Assembly: GCA_016169945.1 (NCBI GenBank)
Contig: JADLSH010000373.1
Coordinates: 124,001 to 188,000 of the forward strand
Reading direction: 5' to 3'
Length of the DNA: 64,000 nt
From: Trachythela sp. YZ-2020
Lineage: Eukaryota > Cnidaria > Anthozoa > Malacalcyonacea > Clavulariidae
The position numbers were made by a program, and so were the translations under genes. The notes under the pieces were generated by a model. The model was not told the DNA's origin and did no database searches. It saw only the letters and a program-made list of their open reading frames with translations. Below, in pieces: positions 53,069 through 64,000 of the stretch; the stretch's first letter is position 1; each line of letters opens with the position of its first letter.

Positions 53069-55135
53069 TTTTATTATATGGCAAGCATTTGTTTTGGTGA
53101 ATCGCGCAATTTGATTGGTCGCTGACGAGGCAGGATTTTCCCGTATTGCCCACGGGCAATACGGTATTCTTATTGCCCTGCCAGGAAAACAACAACAAAA
53201 ACTTTAAAATTCAAAAACTTGTATTTACAAGAAGTAGAAAATTATTAAAATGAGCGACGAGGAGCATTCTGAGAGCGAGTTTTATTATCCAGAAGTTGAA
53301 AATCACGAAGTACAGCGCGACGACTTCGACGAGGAGCGAAACAGCCAGGAAGAAATTGACAATTTTATACGAGAGCAGAAAAGCGTAAACACGGTGAAAA
53401 AAACAGCAAGCGACATAAATGCATTCAACCGGTACCTAGCTGAAATAAACAAACAATATCTAAACATTTTGCACTTACCAGCACAGTCAAAGATATCCGT
53501 AAGTTAAATGGCGAAGAGTACGAACCGGACACGATTTCAAGTTTCCAAAGGAGTATTCAACGGTTCCTTTCCGACAACAAATCCCAGTTTAACATCCTGA
53601 GAGACAGAGAGTTTGAGATATCCCGCCAAGTCCTTGCAGCGAAACGAAAACGTTTGGTAAACAAAGACGGCAAAGGAAACAAGCCAAATTCTACTCGCTC
53701 TCTCACGCAAGAAGAAGAGGACAAACTGTTTGAATGCGGACAGTTTGGTATGTCTGGAGCAGAGGTTCTCCAGAGAACCATTTGGTGGTTTTGGCACTCC
53801 ACTTTGGCTTCAGGGCGAGAGACGAAAGCCGTAAGTTGCGTTGGGGCGATATTCAACTTCAAACAAATATTGATGGTCGCGAAATGCTTGTCTGGCTATG
53901 TGAGCGTGGCACGAAAACACGTCAAGGTCAGGAAAACGGTCATCAAAGATCCTTTCAACCAAAGATTTACGCCACTGGAACAGAAAGATGCCCTGTTGAA
54001 TACTATAAAACCTTCAAGAGCCGTCGTCCACTCGAAATGAATACTGCAGACGCGCCGTTTTTCCTTGCTGTCAGACACGGGAACCGCCATAAAAACAACA
54101 ACATTTGGTATATGAAATCTCCTCTGGGCAAGAATGAAATTGGCAAGTTTCTCAGCAAAGCAGCCGAAAATAGTGGTCTTCAGCGAGCCGGGGGGAAATT
54201 AAGTAACCATTCTGTTAGAAAAACCAGTATCTCGCGGCTGTTAGACGCCAACACTCCCGAAATCTTTGTGGCCCAGCTGAGTGGACACAAGAACCTGCAA
54301 AGTCTACAGTCGTATAAATCGGCAAGCGAACAACACCAGCTTCAGATGTCCAGTGTACTCAGTGGAACCCAACCAACAGGACAAAAGCAACCAAGGACAG
54401 CATTTAATCCTCTTGAAAATTTACAACCAGCAGTCCGTGAGCCAGTTTACACGTCCCAGTCGGAAACACAGCTCGGCCAACTGCAGTCTTTCGAAGCAAC
54501 ACATTCATACCGTGAAGATTCAAACAGCCAAGCCGTTTTCGCTGGTGCAAGTATAAGCAGCATATCGGGGTGTGAATTCCAGATCTTCAATGGTCCAGTA
54601 AAGATATACCAAGAGAAAAAGCGACGAAGACTTGTGATTGAAAGCGATGAAGAAGACTAATTTTTGTTGACACTTTGATTGAACAGCCGTTAAACTGTAT
54701 ATAATTTTCAAATAATTTTGAGTTTAATATGTGTTTTATACGAATCTTTTAAGCCAGTTAAGATAATAAGTTTTCTTGATTTCTTAATCTTTTCTTTCAT
54801 CATTATTTAAATTTGATCTTGTGATTAGATTTCCCAGATAAATATATTTAAAACAAACTTGACTTGTTTACTTGTTTCCATCGGTGTCGCATATTCAGTC
54901 GCGTGACCACGACGCGTGACCGGATGTAATGAAAAACCATTGATATTTTAAAATTTTCGCAATAAATTATGCCATATAATAAAAAACTTACTAACCTCGA
55001 CTGTTCGGTCTGTACGGTAAAATATCAAACCTCGGTCTTGCTGTATTGACCTCGCTATCGCTCGGTCAATACAGCAAGACCTCGGTTTGATATTTTACCG
55101 TACAGACCTCACGCTCGGTCAGTAAGTAGTTAATA
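53069..55135 (+). mobile_element. Crypton-like element C (TIRs plus 3' hairpin)
   Basis: 15-bp TIRs TTTTATTATATGGCA lie at 53069-53083 and 54970-54984. Between them is a single tyrosine-recombinase gene. Immediately after the right TIR comes a long hairpin (54986-55132) whose main arms pair GTCTGTACGGTAAAATATC with its complement and whose loops carry CTCGG motifs. A GATTGG box and the palindrome GTATTGCCCACGGGCAATAC lie between the 5' TIR and the gene. The layout equals that of elements A and B, though the end sequences differ. Confidence 0.65.
53250..54660 (+). pseudogene. Crypton-type (DUF3504) tyrosine recombinase
   Basis: An acidic start (MSDEEHSESEFYYPEVENHE) leads into a core-binding part (NFIREQKSVNTVKKTASDIN). 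After a frameshift near 53475 comes VKDIRKLNGEEYEPDTISSF and FEISRQVLAAKRKRL...GKGNKP. After a second frameshift near 53790 comes the catalytic domain: HFGFRARDESRKLRWGDIQ (first Arg), NHSVRKTSISRLL (His-x-x-Arg), LSGHKNLQSLQSYKSAS (His and the nucleophilic Tyr). The tail is Gln/Ser-rich and ends acidic (ESDEED). All catalytic residues are present, so only the two frameshifts, or sequencing errors, stand against activity. Related domains occur in animal ZMYM, QRICH1 and KIAA1958 proteins. Confidence 0.85.
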
Positions 55136-55464
55136 TTCCTGAGAATTTGCTTATATTTTTGGTCTAAACTTATGCGTTATGTAATTGACAATTTTGCACA
55201 AAGTGCTCGATGCATCCACGTACAAACAACGTACAAAGCATCCACGTACAAAGATCCACGTACAAACATTTCATTTTTATTCCTTTTTATACGATAGATG
55301 TTAGAGGACTCATGATTAAAGTCTGGTGCACCCGTCTGCCTTATTTTCTTGTTTGTTTCACTTATCTTGAATGTGTAAATGCCGTGCTTTTGTTTTCAAT
55401 TCTGGAAATTAAATTTCTGGCCATTTTTAGTTCGCGCGCATGCGCAGACGTTTTTCCACGGTGT
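55136..55464. other. unassigned spacer
   Basis: A short tandem of CCACGTACAAA (about 55214-55265) and otherwise AT-rich sequence. Nothing else recognised. Confidence 0.45.
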
Positions 55465-56122
<658 letters not shown>

Positions 56123-57111
56123 GAATCCTTTTATTTTCTCCTTTTATTTTCTCCTTTTATTTTCCTCGCAAACTATGAAATTCGTATTCAGAAAATTGAA
56201 TCCTATTCAGAAGTGAGCTGAAGTGCGACGTTTCAGTCCAAAGTTACAAAAGCGACTGAAATTGTTTGTTTATTGAGATCATTTCCATTGGAATGTGTCA
56301 CAAATACGAACTTCATTTTCCGAATTAAAATTACTAATCATTGATTTATTTAATCGAAAATACTGAAATTGCGGTCCAAAGCAATTATAGCGATATAGAC
56401 TGAAAATTGAAAACTTAACTGTTTGAACTGAACGAAAAATCCCTTTCAACCGTTCTGCAGCCATTTAACTGCCCAACGAAAAGTGATGTTGATGAGCTTA
56501 TAAAACTCTTTCCAACGCGATCATTCTAATGGTCAGTTTTGTTGCAAAGTCTGATATTTTTGTCAAAGATGACAAAATAATTTAGCATAAAAAACTTAAT
56601 AGATGCTGCAGCAGAATCAGAGACGAAATTATAAAAATTATATTTAATTTCCCGACAAAATTAAATTATGCATACACTGAGGCCATGAGGCATAAACGTT
56701 CCTACTACTGTCGCCAAAATGAAAAAGATAACAAGCTCCAATATTTTATATAGACTTTATAGTGCTGAAATGTGCAGTCTAAATTGTGTATTTTACGATG
56801 GGTATAACTTAACTCTGAATGCTATAAAACGTTCACCCAGAATACCCAGAATGCAGAAAATACCATTTCAGGGACCGAAATTTTCAGGATCGTCTTAATT
56901 AGAGGTCTGTATGCGTATTGCCTTATTGTGCAACTGACATATTTTATACGTACGCTATGTTAACTGAGGATTCAGTAATCACTTGTAAACGAATGATTTT
57001 GAACATCCATATAAAATACATTCGGAACAAGGTTATTCGGAAATTTAGAGATCCATTCGGAAATTTTTCATCTGCACCCCCAACCATCAGGGATTACCTA
57101 CGGCCCTGGAT
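56123..57111. other. unassigned region
   Basis: A short CTCCTTTTATTTT triplet repeat lies at 56125-56165. No gene or transposon end was recognised in the rest. Confidence 0.45.
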
Positions 57112-57455
57112 CTAATATTTGTCAAGTAATTCATGTTTCATTTTATTTTTAAATAAATACATGGTAGACTGCAGCTTTATATCATCATCGATATAATTCA
57201 ATACACATGGACCTTGAAACCGTATATTAAATTTTCCATAATTAATTCTTGCATTAGGGAGATAGTAAGCCTGTTTTGCTGCAAATCTAGTATTACAGCT
57301 ATGAACATTGGTTACCCTAGTAAAGAAAGTACAAAAAGCAATAGGAAGAAGTTGATTGTGAAACTTATACATGAAAATGGCAATGTGAAATGTGTCAAGA
57401 TCAAAAAACCTAATTAAGTGAAGAGACTAGACTGGCAGTCAAAATGTGAAAAAGT
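57112..57455 (-). pseudogene. LINE ORF2 C-terminal fragment
   Basis: The minus strand reads RFFDLDTFHIAIFMYKFHNQ, NVHSCNTRFAAKQAYYLPNA, INYGKFNIRFQGP and ends with a stop at 57112. The 'YNTR...YYLP..R.NYGK..I.F.GP..WN' pattern is the end of many CR1-like ORF2 proteins. Upstream the frame is lost, and element D is inserted at 57469. Confidence 0.65.
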
Positions 57456-57468
57456 AATAATACGCATT

Positions 57469-57757
57469 AGTAAAATTACATAGGTGATTATTGAAAATTC
57501 TCAACGCTGATTGGTTGCGCTACCTCGGATTAATACGCGATAATCACCTAAAGCGTTTTTAAGCCGCTTTTATCGTAAATATTCAATTAAAATATTTTTG
57601 AAATGTGCATTTTTTATTTTTTTCCGAATAATCACCTATGTAATTTTACTAAAACAATTATTCGCCTCAGGCTCGGTGAATATCGGTGAATAAAAACCTC
57701 GACTTCGTCTCGGTTTTTATTCACCGATATTCACCTCGCCTTCGGCGAATAATTGTT
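57469..57757. mobile_element. Crypton-like non-autonomous element D
   Basis: Perfect 25-bp TIRs (57469-57493 and 57627-57651, starting TAGTAAAATTACATAGG) enclose only 133 bases with a GATTGG box and no gene. The hairpin 57653-57757 follows the right TIR, with arms AACAATTATTCGCC and AATATCGGTGAATAAAAACC plus their complements. Element A, B and D hairpins all end TTTAACAATTA and all join their TIR through AATTGTTTTAGTA. Confidence 0.6.
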
Positions 57758-58493
57758 AAATATTCTCTTGTGTAATATGAATATAGGCTTAAGGGTAGAT
57801 TCATATGTGTTACCCCAAATAATTATGCCATGATTCACATTTCCATAGTCTCAACATCACCTCATACTAAGTTTACTTTTGATCTTCGATTAATATAAAG
57901 ATAGAGGCACAGATTGGCATCTTTTTCCCAAATTGTTTTGATCGAGGTTGCACCGGCCACTCACACACAATAAACATGTATACAAAAATAGCATATATAG
58001 ACAAATGGTAGTCTCAAATGGTCGAAACTCAACGATGCTTAAAGGGATCAATGGATCGTCTTCGTGATGAATTCTGACTCTAATTATTTTCAAGAGATGC
58101 TATGTCTATCAAGGTTATGAAGTAATCAGCAAAGTCCCACATTAATGCCGTGAGAAATGGTCCTTTCATTGGTACATTCATTCTTTTATTACTATTTGAA
58201 CTTTTTAACTGTCTTAGATGTGTTGAGTTGTGTTGGGGGGTTGAAAAGCCATGTGGAGGATGGGGGGTGACAAAGCGTGGATGACAACATAAACTTGGAA
58301 AATTCCACGTAAATTATCTAATTTTAGGATCAAAGTGATCAAGTAAAGATTACTAATATAATTTTAACACTACAGTTTCAAAGAACGTCCCAGGTTAAGA
58401 CCATGGAATCTGAAAAATTACAGGGGGGGCTCAGCCCCCAAATCGACATAGGATTTTAACAAGGGGGCTCCGCCCCCCTGAGCACTCCCTCCA
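57758..58493. other. unassigned region with GC-rich palindromes
   Basis: GGGGGGCTCAGCCCCC and GGGGGCTCCGCCCCCC lie at 58420-58485. No gene is visible in the rest. Confidence 0.45.
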
Positions 58494-60640
58494 CTACACC
58501 TCTGGTTCTATATTTTCATCAAGGCTGAGGCGATTTGCTCTAAGCCATTCGTTCATTCCTGCCAAATCAGCGTAAATTCTACTCTCCAATTCATCAATTT
58601 TTTCATTACCTGAGCTAATACTAGTATCGTCTGCGTACATACTCGGTATCGTATAAGAGAGACAACCCGGCAAATCGTTGATGAAAACAAGAAAGAAAAG
58701 AGGTCCTAATATCGAACCCGGTGGTACACCACATTTTATCGTGCGAGAACTAGACAATACCCCATTTACAAAGCATTTTTGTTTTCTATTTGAAAGATAT
58801 GACTGGATCCAGCCCAGTTCATTACCAAAAAAGCCGTAGTATTGGAGCTTACTCAAAAGAATGGCGTGATTAACGGTGTCGAAAGCTTTTTTAAGGTCCA
58901 CAAAAACAGCTATATTTACATTCCCTTTGTCCATGTTGCTAAGTCAGTATATAGTATCTTTGTGAAGGGCACTGTGGAGTGGAGAGGTCTAAAATCCGAC
59001 TGGTTGTTGGATAAAAGATCATTGTTGTTAAAATATTCATAGCATTGGTTAAAAACAATCTTCTCAAAAACTTCAGCTATTACGGATAAAACAGAAATTG
59101 GCCTATAGTTGTTCATATCGGATCTCTCTCCACTTTTAAAAATTGGGGTTACTTTAGCATCCTTCAAATCGTCTGGAAAAATACCGCATGAGAGAGATTT
59201 ATTAAATATTTTAGATAAAGGGGCAGATATAATTTTTGCAACCCCCTTTAAAATACAACATGGTATTTTATCAAGGCCCGACGCCTTCTTAGAGGGAATT
59301 TTTGCAATAGTAGTCACTACGCATGCATTCTGCACTAATGTGCTTGAAATTAAAATTGCTAGAGGATTGTCTTAAATAACTATTAGGGTCTATATTTGTC
59401 TGCGGAATGTCCCGGGCAAGTTCCGGTCCAATCTCAATAAAATTATTATTAAACGTTTCCGCGATACATTTTCGATCATTTATGATACCCGAGTCATTCT
59501 TAATCACATTAACTGAAGTCGCTTTTGTTGGCTTATTCATTAAGTTATTTAATAATTTCTACGTTTTCTTCGTATTGCTTTTATTGATCTCCAAGTTACG
59601 TAAAAAGTAATTGCTTTTGCTTGTTTTACCTCATAGTTTACCTTATTCCGCCTTGTGCAGTTCGCACGCCAAGCAGAATCTGATTGGGTTTTTGCCGCTC
59701 GTTTTTTGAGATAGTCCCTACGAAACATCATTGTTTTAAGTTCGCTTGTGATCCAAGGGACATCAAGGTTTCTGACACGCTTAGTTCGAATTGGTGCATG
59801 GGGTATAGCTATCTAAAACACTATTAAATAGTGCTTTCCACATTAGCCACATACATTTGCATGGCTCTTTAAGATTTTCTATTAACTCCCATGGTATTTT
59901 TTGTAGATCATTAGAAAAAATATTCAAATCGAAAGATTTGTAATTTCTAGCCTGAATAATTCGAGGTCGCTCACGTGGTATGACCATACGTCGCACTGCG
60001 AAAATTAAACTATGATCCTAATGGAGAGTTAATAGACGCCACTATTCCGTATACGTTGTGGCGTTGCAGTAATGATGTGATCAATAAGAGACTGGGTGGT
60101 TTTTGTTACACGAGTCGGTTCGTTTATAAGCTGGTTATATTGATATTCTTCATACAAGGACACCAGCTTAGTTGTTTTCTGCGTTTTGTGTTTTTCAAGT
60201 GTGTTACAATTAAAATCACCTAAGATAATAGATTCTTTATCTTTCTCCTCTCGCTCTTGAAGGTAATTTTCAGAAATATCGAAAACACCAAGTTCACTTG
60301 CTGGAGGCCTATACCAGGTGGTAACAAGGAAAGGTTTTAAAAATTTACCTATAACCTCAATAGTCAATATCTCAAGCTCGCTTCTTATTTCTTTTACCTT
60401 AAAATTCCACGAATCCTTTATATATAACAAAACTCCACCACCTTGTCTGTTTCTATCCTTGCGAACTAAATTATACCCTGCTAATGCAATTTCGGCATCT
60501 GCGATAGAATAATCTAACCAAGTCTCACTTATTGCCAAAATGTCAAGAGGTTGATTTGACATGACTACTCTGAGTTCGTCAATGTGCTTTACTAAGCTGG
60601 TATATTAAGTGCGGCTAATTTGAAGCCTTTTATTGTTTTT
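58494..60640 (-). pseudogene. LINE-3: endonuclease plus partial reverse transcriptase
   Basis: On the minus strand the endonuclease (60620-60029) has ISETWL, GGGVLLYIKD, TTWYRPP, LGDFNCNT and SLIDHIIT. The linker lies at 60000-59550. The RT (59540-58494) has KKASGLDKIP, NNYRPISVLS, DLKKAFDTVNH (A), CGVPPGSILGPLFF (B) and YADDTSI (C), ending NRLSLDENIEPEV. It is split by several frameshifts and stops (near 60028, 59545, 59300 and 58920) and lacks everything after RT motif C. This is a CR1-like lineage distinct from LINE-1 and LINE-2. Confidence 0.8.
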
Positions 60641-60860
60641 ATTTCAGAAACGAAGTCAACGCTGGATTTATCAAAAGCGCTCTGGCTATTTACTTTTATG
60701 CCACTGGAAGAGTTAAAGACATTGATAAAGCTTCCAGTGGTTTTGATAAAACAAATTTTAGTAACTTGAGAATATCCACCGCCTATACGCTAAAAGGACC
60801 CACAGATTTGCCAGATTTTAAGCAAGTTTATACATGCACATAGGCATTATAAAGTTAAGT

Positions 60861-61073
60861 CACAGAATAAACCAGAAGGTTCACTCTAATACTAAAGACT
60901 AGTCACGCCTTTTCACGCTTGCTACACTTGTTTATGGATCTGAAGCGAGCGCGGGCTGCGCATTTTAATAGGAAATAGTATAGGAGTGAACTGGGTACGA
61001 GGTTGCATTACACTTGTTTAGCTCGAGGACAGATTTTCGCCGAGTGAACCTTCTGGTTAATTCTTATTCTGTG
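60861..61073. mobile_element. 213-bp MITE with 7-bp duplication
   Basis: Ends CACAGAATAA...ACCAGAAGGTTCACTC are inverted at 61042-61073 with a small indel. GTTAAGT flanks both sides (60854-60860 and 61074-61080). No gene. The superfamily is not clear. Confidence 0.7.
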
Positions 61074-61080
61074 GTTAAGT

Positions 61081-61724
61081 TAATGAAACAAGCGTTCGGA
61101 TAAAAAAGTAAAGTTATGCAAAGTCCGTTTATCTTCAATTACATCAGGTCAGGTACAAAGGTCAGCCTTTGAAACGCGTGACCATACATGCGTAAAGCGC
61201 CAGGCAAGTAACAATGAACCATTGTCAAACACTTCCTCTCTTGTGCGTGGGAAAATAGACCAATCAGGTCTCACCGTTTTGTCGGTATATGCTTCCTGCT
61301 TGGGTCACAAGACTCATTGTGTCACTTGCAAGTCAAAGCGAAGGACCTTTTGTGGCGAAAAAGTTTGATTTAAATTCCACCCATCCCACCCTTCAATGAT
61401 TTTGCACCACTTTAATTTATCATAGTTTATATACATAAGAAATAAAAATCTGTATATAGCGTTTCGTTATACTGTATGATGGACCATTATCAAGAATCTC
61501 ATGGACTGCAATGGGTGCAGTGTCAACTGAATTATGGAGAGTTCCTAGTTAATTATGTTACTTATGTCCATGTTCTGTAATGCATACTATATAGACTTTG
61601 CAAGTCTGTTTTGTAAAAATAAAATATTTTGGTTTTTGGGGATGGAGTGCTCCCAAAGGTCACCCTCAACCTCATAGACTCACAAATCGATGTACTATAC
61701 AGTTAAAATATTAGATTAAAGTAG
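61081..61724. other. unassigned region
   Basis: No coding frame or repeat family recognised. Confidence 0.45.
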
Positions 61725-62382
61725 ATCATGTCCAACATGGGGACCATTACCCCCTGAGGAAATTACTTGCACCAGAGTCCAACATGGGGACCAATACCCT
61801 CTGAGGACATTAACTGCACCAGAGTCCAACACGGGGACCAATACCCCCTGAGGACATCAATTACATTAGAGTCCAACATGGGGACCAATACCCCCTGAGG
61901 ACACTAATTGCACCAGAGTCCAACATGGGGACCAATACCCCCTGAGGACATCAATTGCACTAGAGTCCAACATGGGGACCAATACCCCCTGAGGACATCA
62001 ATTGCACCAGAGTCCAACATGGGGACCAATACCCCCTGAGGACACTAATTGCACCAGAGTCCAACATGGGGACCAATACCCCCTGAGGACATCAATTGCA
62101 CCAGAGTCCAACATGGGGATCAATACCCCCTGAGGACATCATTTGCACTAGATTCCAACATGGGGACCAATACCCCCTGAGGACATCAATTGCACTAGAG
62201 TCCAACATGGGGACCAATACCCCTGAGGACATCAATTGCACCAGAGTCCAACATGGGGATCAATACCCCCTGAGGACATCAATTGCACTAGAGTCCAACA
62301 TGGGGACCAATACCCCCTGAGGACATCAATTGCACTAGAGTCCAACATGGGGACCAATACCCCCTGAGGACATTAATTAGTT
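61725..62382. repeat. 47-bp minisatellite, about 14 copies
   Basis: The unit includes GTCCAACATGGGGACCAATA then CCCCCTGAGGACAT(C/T)AATTGCAC. Copies differ at a few positions, mainly CAATTGCAC(C/T)AGAG and GACC/GATC. One copy lacks a C, which breaks any reading frame. No protein is implied. Confidence 0.9.
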
Positions 62383-62589
62383 TAAACAATGAGTCTGCAT
62401 GTGGGGTGACACTTTGGCCTCAGTTTAAAGTATAATCGGAGCATTTCGCCCCAACAACCCTTCTCCCACAACACTGTGTGCACTTTATTGTCTCTGAATT
62501 GTTTTAAATATTAACTAACCGAATTGGAGCATTAAATCTGGATATCTCATTTTCAATCTCATTACTAGTAGTAGGAAAAATAGAAAAGC

Positions 62590-63605
62590 TACTATAGAAA
62601 GCGGACTTCGTATAGATAATCCGTGGGATTATTTTTTAGACTTGGTATTGTATTGGCTAAATGACTGCCTATACTCGAAAAGTAATTGTTAAAAGCATTT
62701 ACTACCTCAAATGGATTAACAATCTCTCTATCATTAATCGTCGACTTAATTTGTTTTACATTAATCTGGAGTTTGAAATGAACTATTTGTTTGACCCTTT
62801 CCACATTTTCTTACTATCACTAATATTATCAAAGAAATAATCATTACAATATTTTTTCTTAGATACTTTCAAAAGATGATTTAGTTTATTTCTATACAAC
62901 TTAAATTTGGAGTGAATATATACAGATTTAGTTTTAATAAATTTCTCATACATTTTGTTCTTAATGTAAATAGATTTTCTTAAAGCCAGAGTGATCCATG
63001 GTTTTGATAAGAATTTATGTTCCTTTCTAGTAAGTTGCTTAACTGGTATATGTCGTCTATCAATGATAGTAGAAATTGCACTATAGAAGGAATTAAACAT
63101 AGATGAGGGATCAAGATCTGATGAAAATATAGTTTGCCAATTTATTAATTGGAACTCATTTATCAAGTCTTCATGATTGAAACCATAATAGTCTCTTTTA
63201 TACAACTTGACATTATTAGGTAGTGAGGAAAACTTGTCAAATATAAGGAAATTTGGCAAATGATCAGAAATGTCATATATTTTATTACCACTGATTGTAA
63301 AATGCTCTAGTGAATTAAAGAAAATGTTATCTATTAGTGTTGCCGAGTTATCAGTTATTCTTGTTTGCTACAAGATATAGGGCTGAAAGAAATATGAACT
63401 CAAACTATTTAACAATTCATCAGTTTGATGGTGAGATTCAATCTTAAGAAGATCCAGATTAAAATCATTGCTTAAAATCACCTAAATGCTTATTGCCTTG
63501 ATCAATTTTCTCCATAGTTGAGTTCAAATACTTAATAAAGTTGTCTATGTTACCATTAGGATGCCTATATATAATGCCACAGAGTACATTTGAGCTATAA
63601 TTATT
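62590..63605 (-). pseudogene. LINE-4: endonuclease end and linker fragment
   Basis: The minus strand contains the end of an APE endonuclease (CGIIYRHPNGNIDNFIKYL, LGDF, then DISDHLPNFLIFD). The linker follows (YYGFNHEDLINEFQLINW, WITLALRKSIYIKNKMYEKF, KKKYCNDYFF) and then VNAFNNYFSSIGSHLANTIP. RT is absent. Several frame breaks. The sequence is unlike the other three LINEs. Confidence 0.75.
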
Positions 63606-63624
63606 TTTAATAATGAGGGGTGAG

Positions 63625-63738
63625 GTGATATCAGTTTTATCGCTCGAGGGACGATATCATAATTGTTACGAGTGAGCGCAGCGACCGAGGGACAATTGTA
63701 ACATCGTCACGAGAGTGATAAAACTGATATTACCGAGC
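63625..63738. repeat. long compound hairpin F
   Basis: The outer arms GGGTGAGGTGATATCAG...TTTTATC pair with GATAAAACTGATATTACCG. Imperfect inner arms (CGAT..AATTGT) pair across a GAGCGCAGCGACCGAGG loop. Stem-plus-CTCGG loops resemble the 3' hairpins of elements C and D, and a recombinase fragment lies next to it. Confidence 0.5.
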
Positions 63739-63809
63739 CCCTCGTGTGATAACCTGTTTATTACATATACTTGTGCCTTTATCAGGCTTCAAATATGGGA
63801 CATATTAAA

Positions 63810-63881
63810 GAATGAGCTTCCTTTACCAAGGCTTTTCAGATCCTTTTGCTTGGCTTTAAGTGCTTCTCGGGCTTTGTTGAA
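63810..63881 (-). pseudogene. tyrosine-recombinase fragment
   Basis: The minus strand reads FNKAREALKAKQKDLKSLGK then GSSFFN. This aligns with FEISRQVLAAKRKRLVNKDG then KGNK in element C: F..(S/A)R..L.AK(R/Q)K.L...GKG. It is the segment just before the catalytic domain of Crypton/DUF3504 proteins. The hairpin at 63625 is on its 3' side, as in A, B and C. The rest of the gene is missing or beyond the window. Confidence 0.45.
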
Positions 63882-64000
63882 CAACGTGGAGGGGATTTAA
63901 CTCGTTGCTCAGCCGGGGTAGTCCTTTTCCTTTACGTGTCGATTAAAAGGAGCGAAGTTATCTGATAAAATCTATCCGTCGATTCAAATTTTGCTTGCAT

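Noticed and set aside
61725..62382. CRISPR-like array
   Set aside because: The whole 47-bp unit repeats with no unique spacers, in animal DNA; it is a minisatellite.

Overview
The window looks like AT-rich animal nuclear DNA, most likely from a cnidarian and probably an anthozoan. This is an inference from its content: CR1/L2-like LINEs, EN-containing Penelope-like elements (PLEs), Crypton-type tyrosine recombinases, hAT-like MITEs, a tRNA-derived SINE and spliced host exons. Nothing looks bacterial. Almost all recognisable coding sequence belongs to mobile elements, and most of it is broken. Only two exons of a minus-strand gene (12176-12271 and 13315-13678) join convincingly as host coding sequence; a possible first exon behind a CCAAT/TATA promoter (15.8-16.2 kb) and one short exon near 40.2 kb are weaker.

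Layout. 0.6-9.2 kb is a near-identical tandem triplication of a 2.88-kb unit that carries several inverted-repeat elements of its own; a diverged inverted relic of the unit lies at 10.3-10.9 kb. 9.3-17 kb holds palindromes, fold-backs, hAT-like MITEs, a SINE and the host exons. 17.0-21.6 kb is a nearly full-length but disrupted LINE. 21.6-36.4 kb is a nest of PLE pieces and short tandem repeats joined at (TA)n tracts and rich in hammerhead ribozymes. 37-41.3 kb holds MITEs, a GAGTA/TACTC-rich region and a perfect hairpin. 41.73-45.09 kb is a Polinton-like mini-element with about 150-bp inverted ends, a 6-bp target duplication and two convergent ORFs. 45-52.8 kb contains a dispersed exon-bearing repeat and a 5'-truncated LINE. 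53.1-55.1 kb is a Crypton-like element; a very long (AAC)n tract, LINE fragments, a 47-bp minisatellite and a further recombinase fragment complete the window.

Two themes stand out. (1) Hammerhead ribozymes: nine intact copies of one type I design lie in about 280-bp units, twice as clean tandem dimers, as expected of metazoan retrozymes. Two further designs sit in the ends of neighbouring PLE fragments. A compensatory base-pair change in one copy supports selection on the fold. (2) A recurring transposon architecture: short terminal inverted repeats (TIRs), a tyrosine-recombinase gene or its first exon, and a single long hairpin just outside the TIR on the 3' side of the gene. Three elements (A 23.9-24.5, B 51.3-52.0, D 57.5-57.8 kb) share the junction where hairpin meets TIR; C (53.1-55.1 kb) has unrelated ends but the same layout; a fragment at 63.6-63.9 kb fits it. 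Cryptons are usually described without inverted ends, so this is the best candidate here for an undescribed system.
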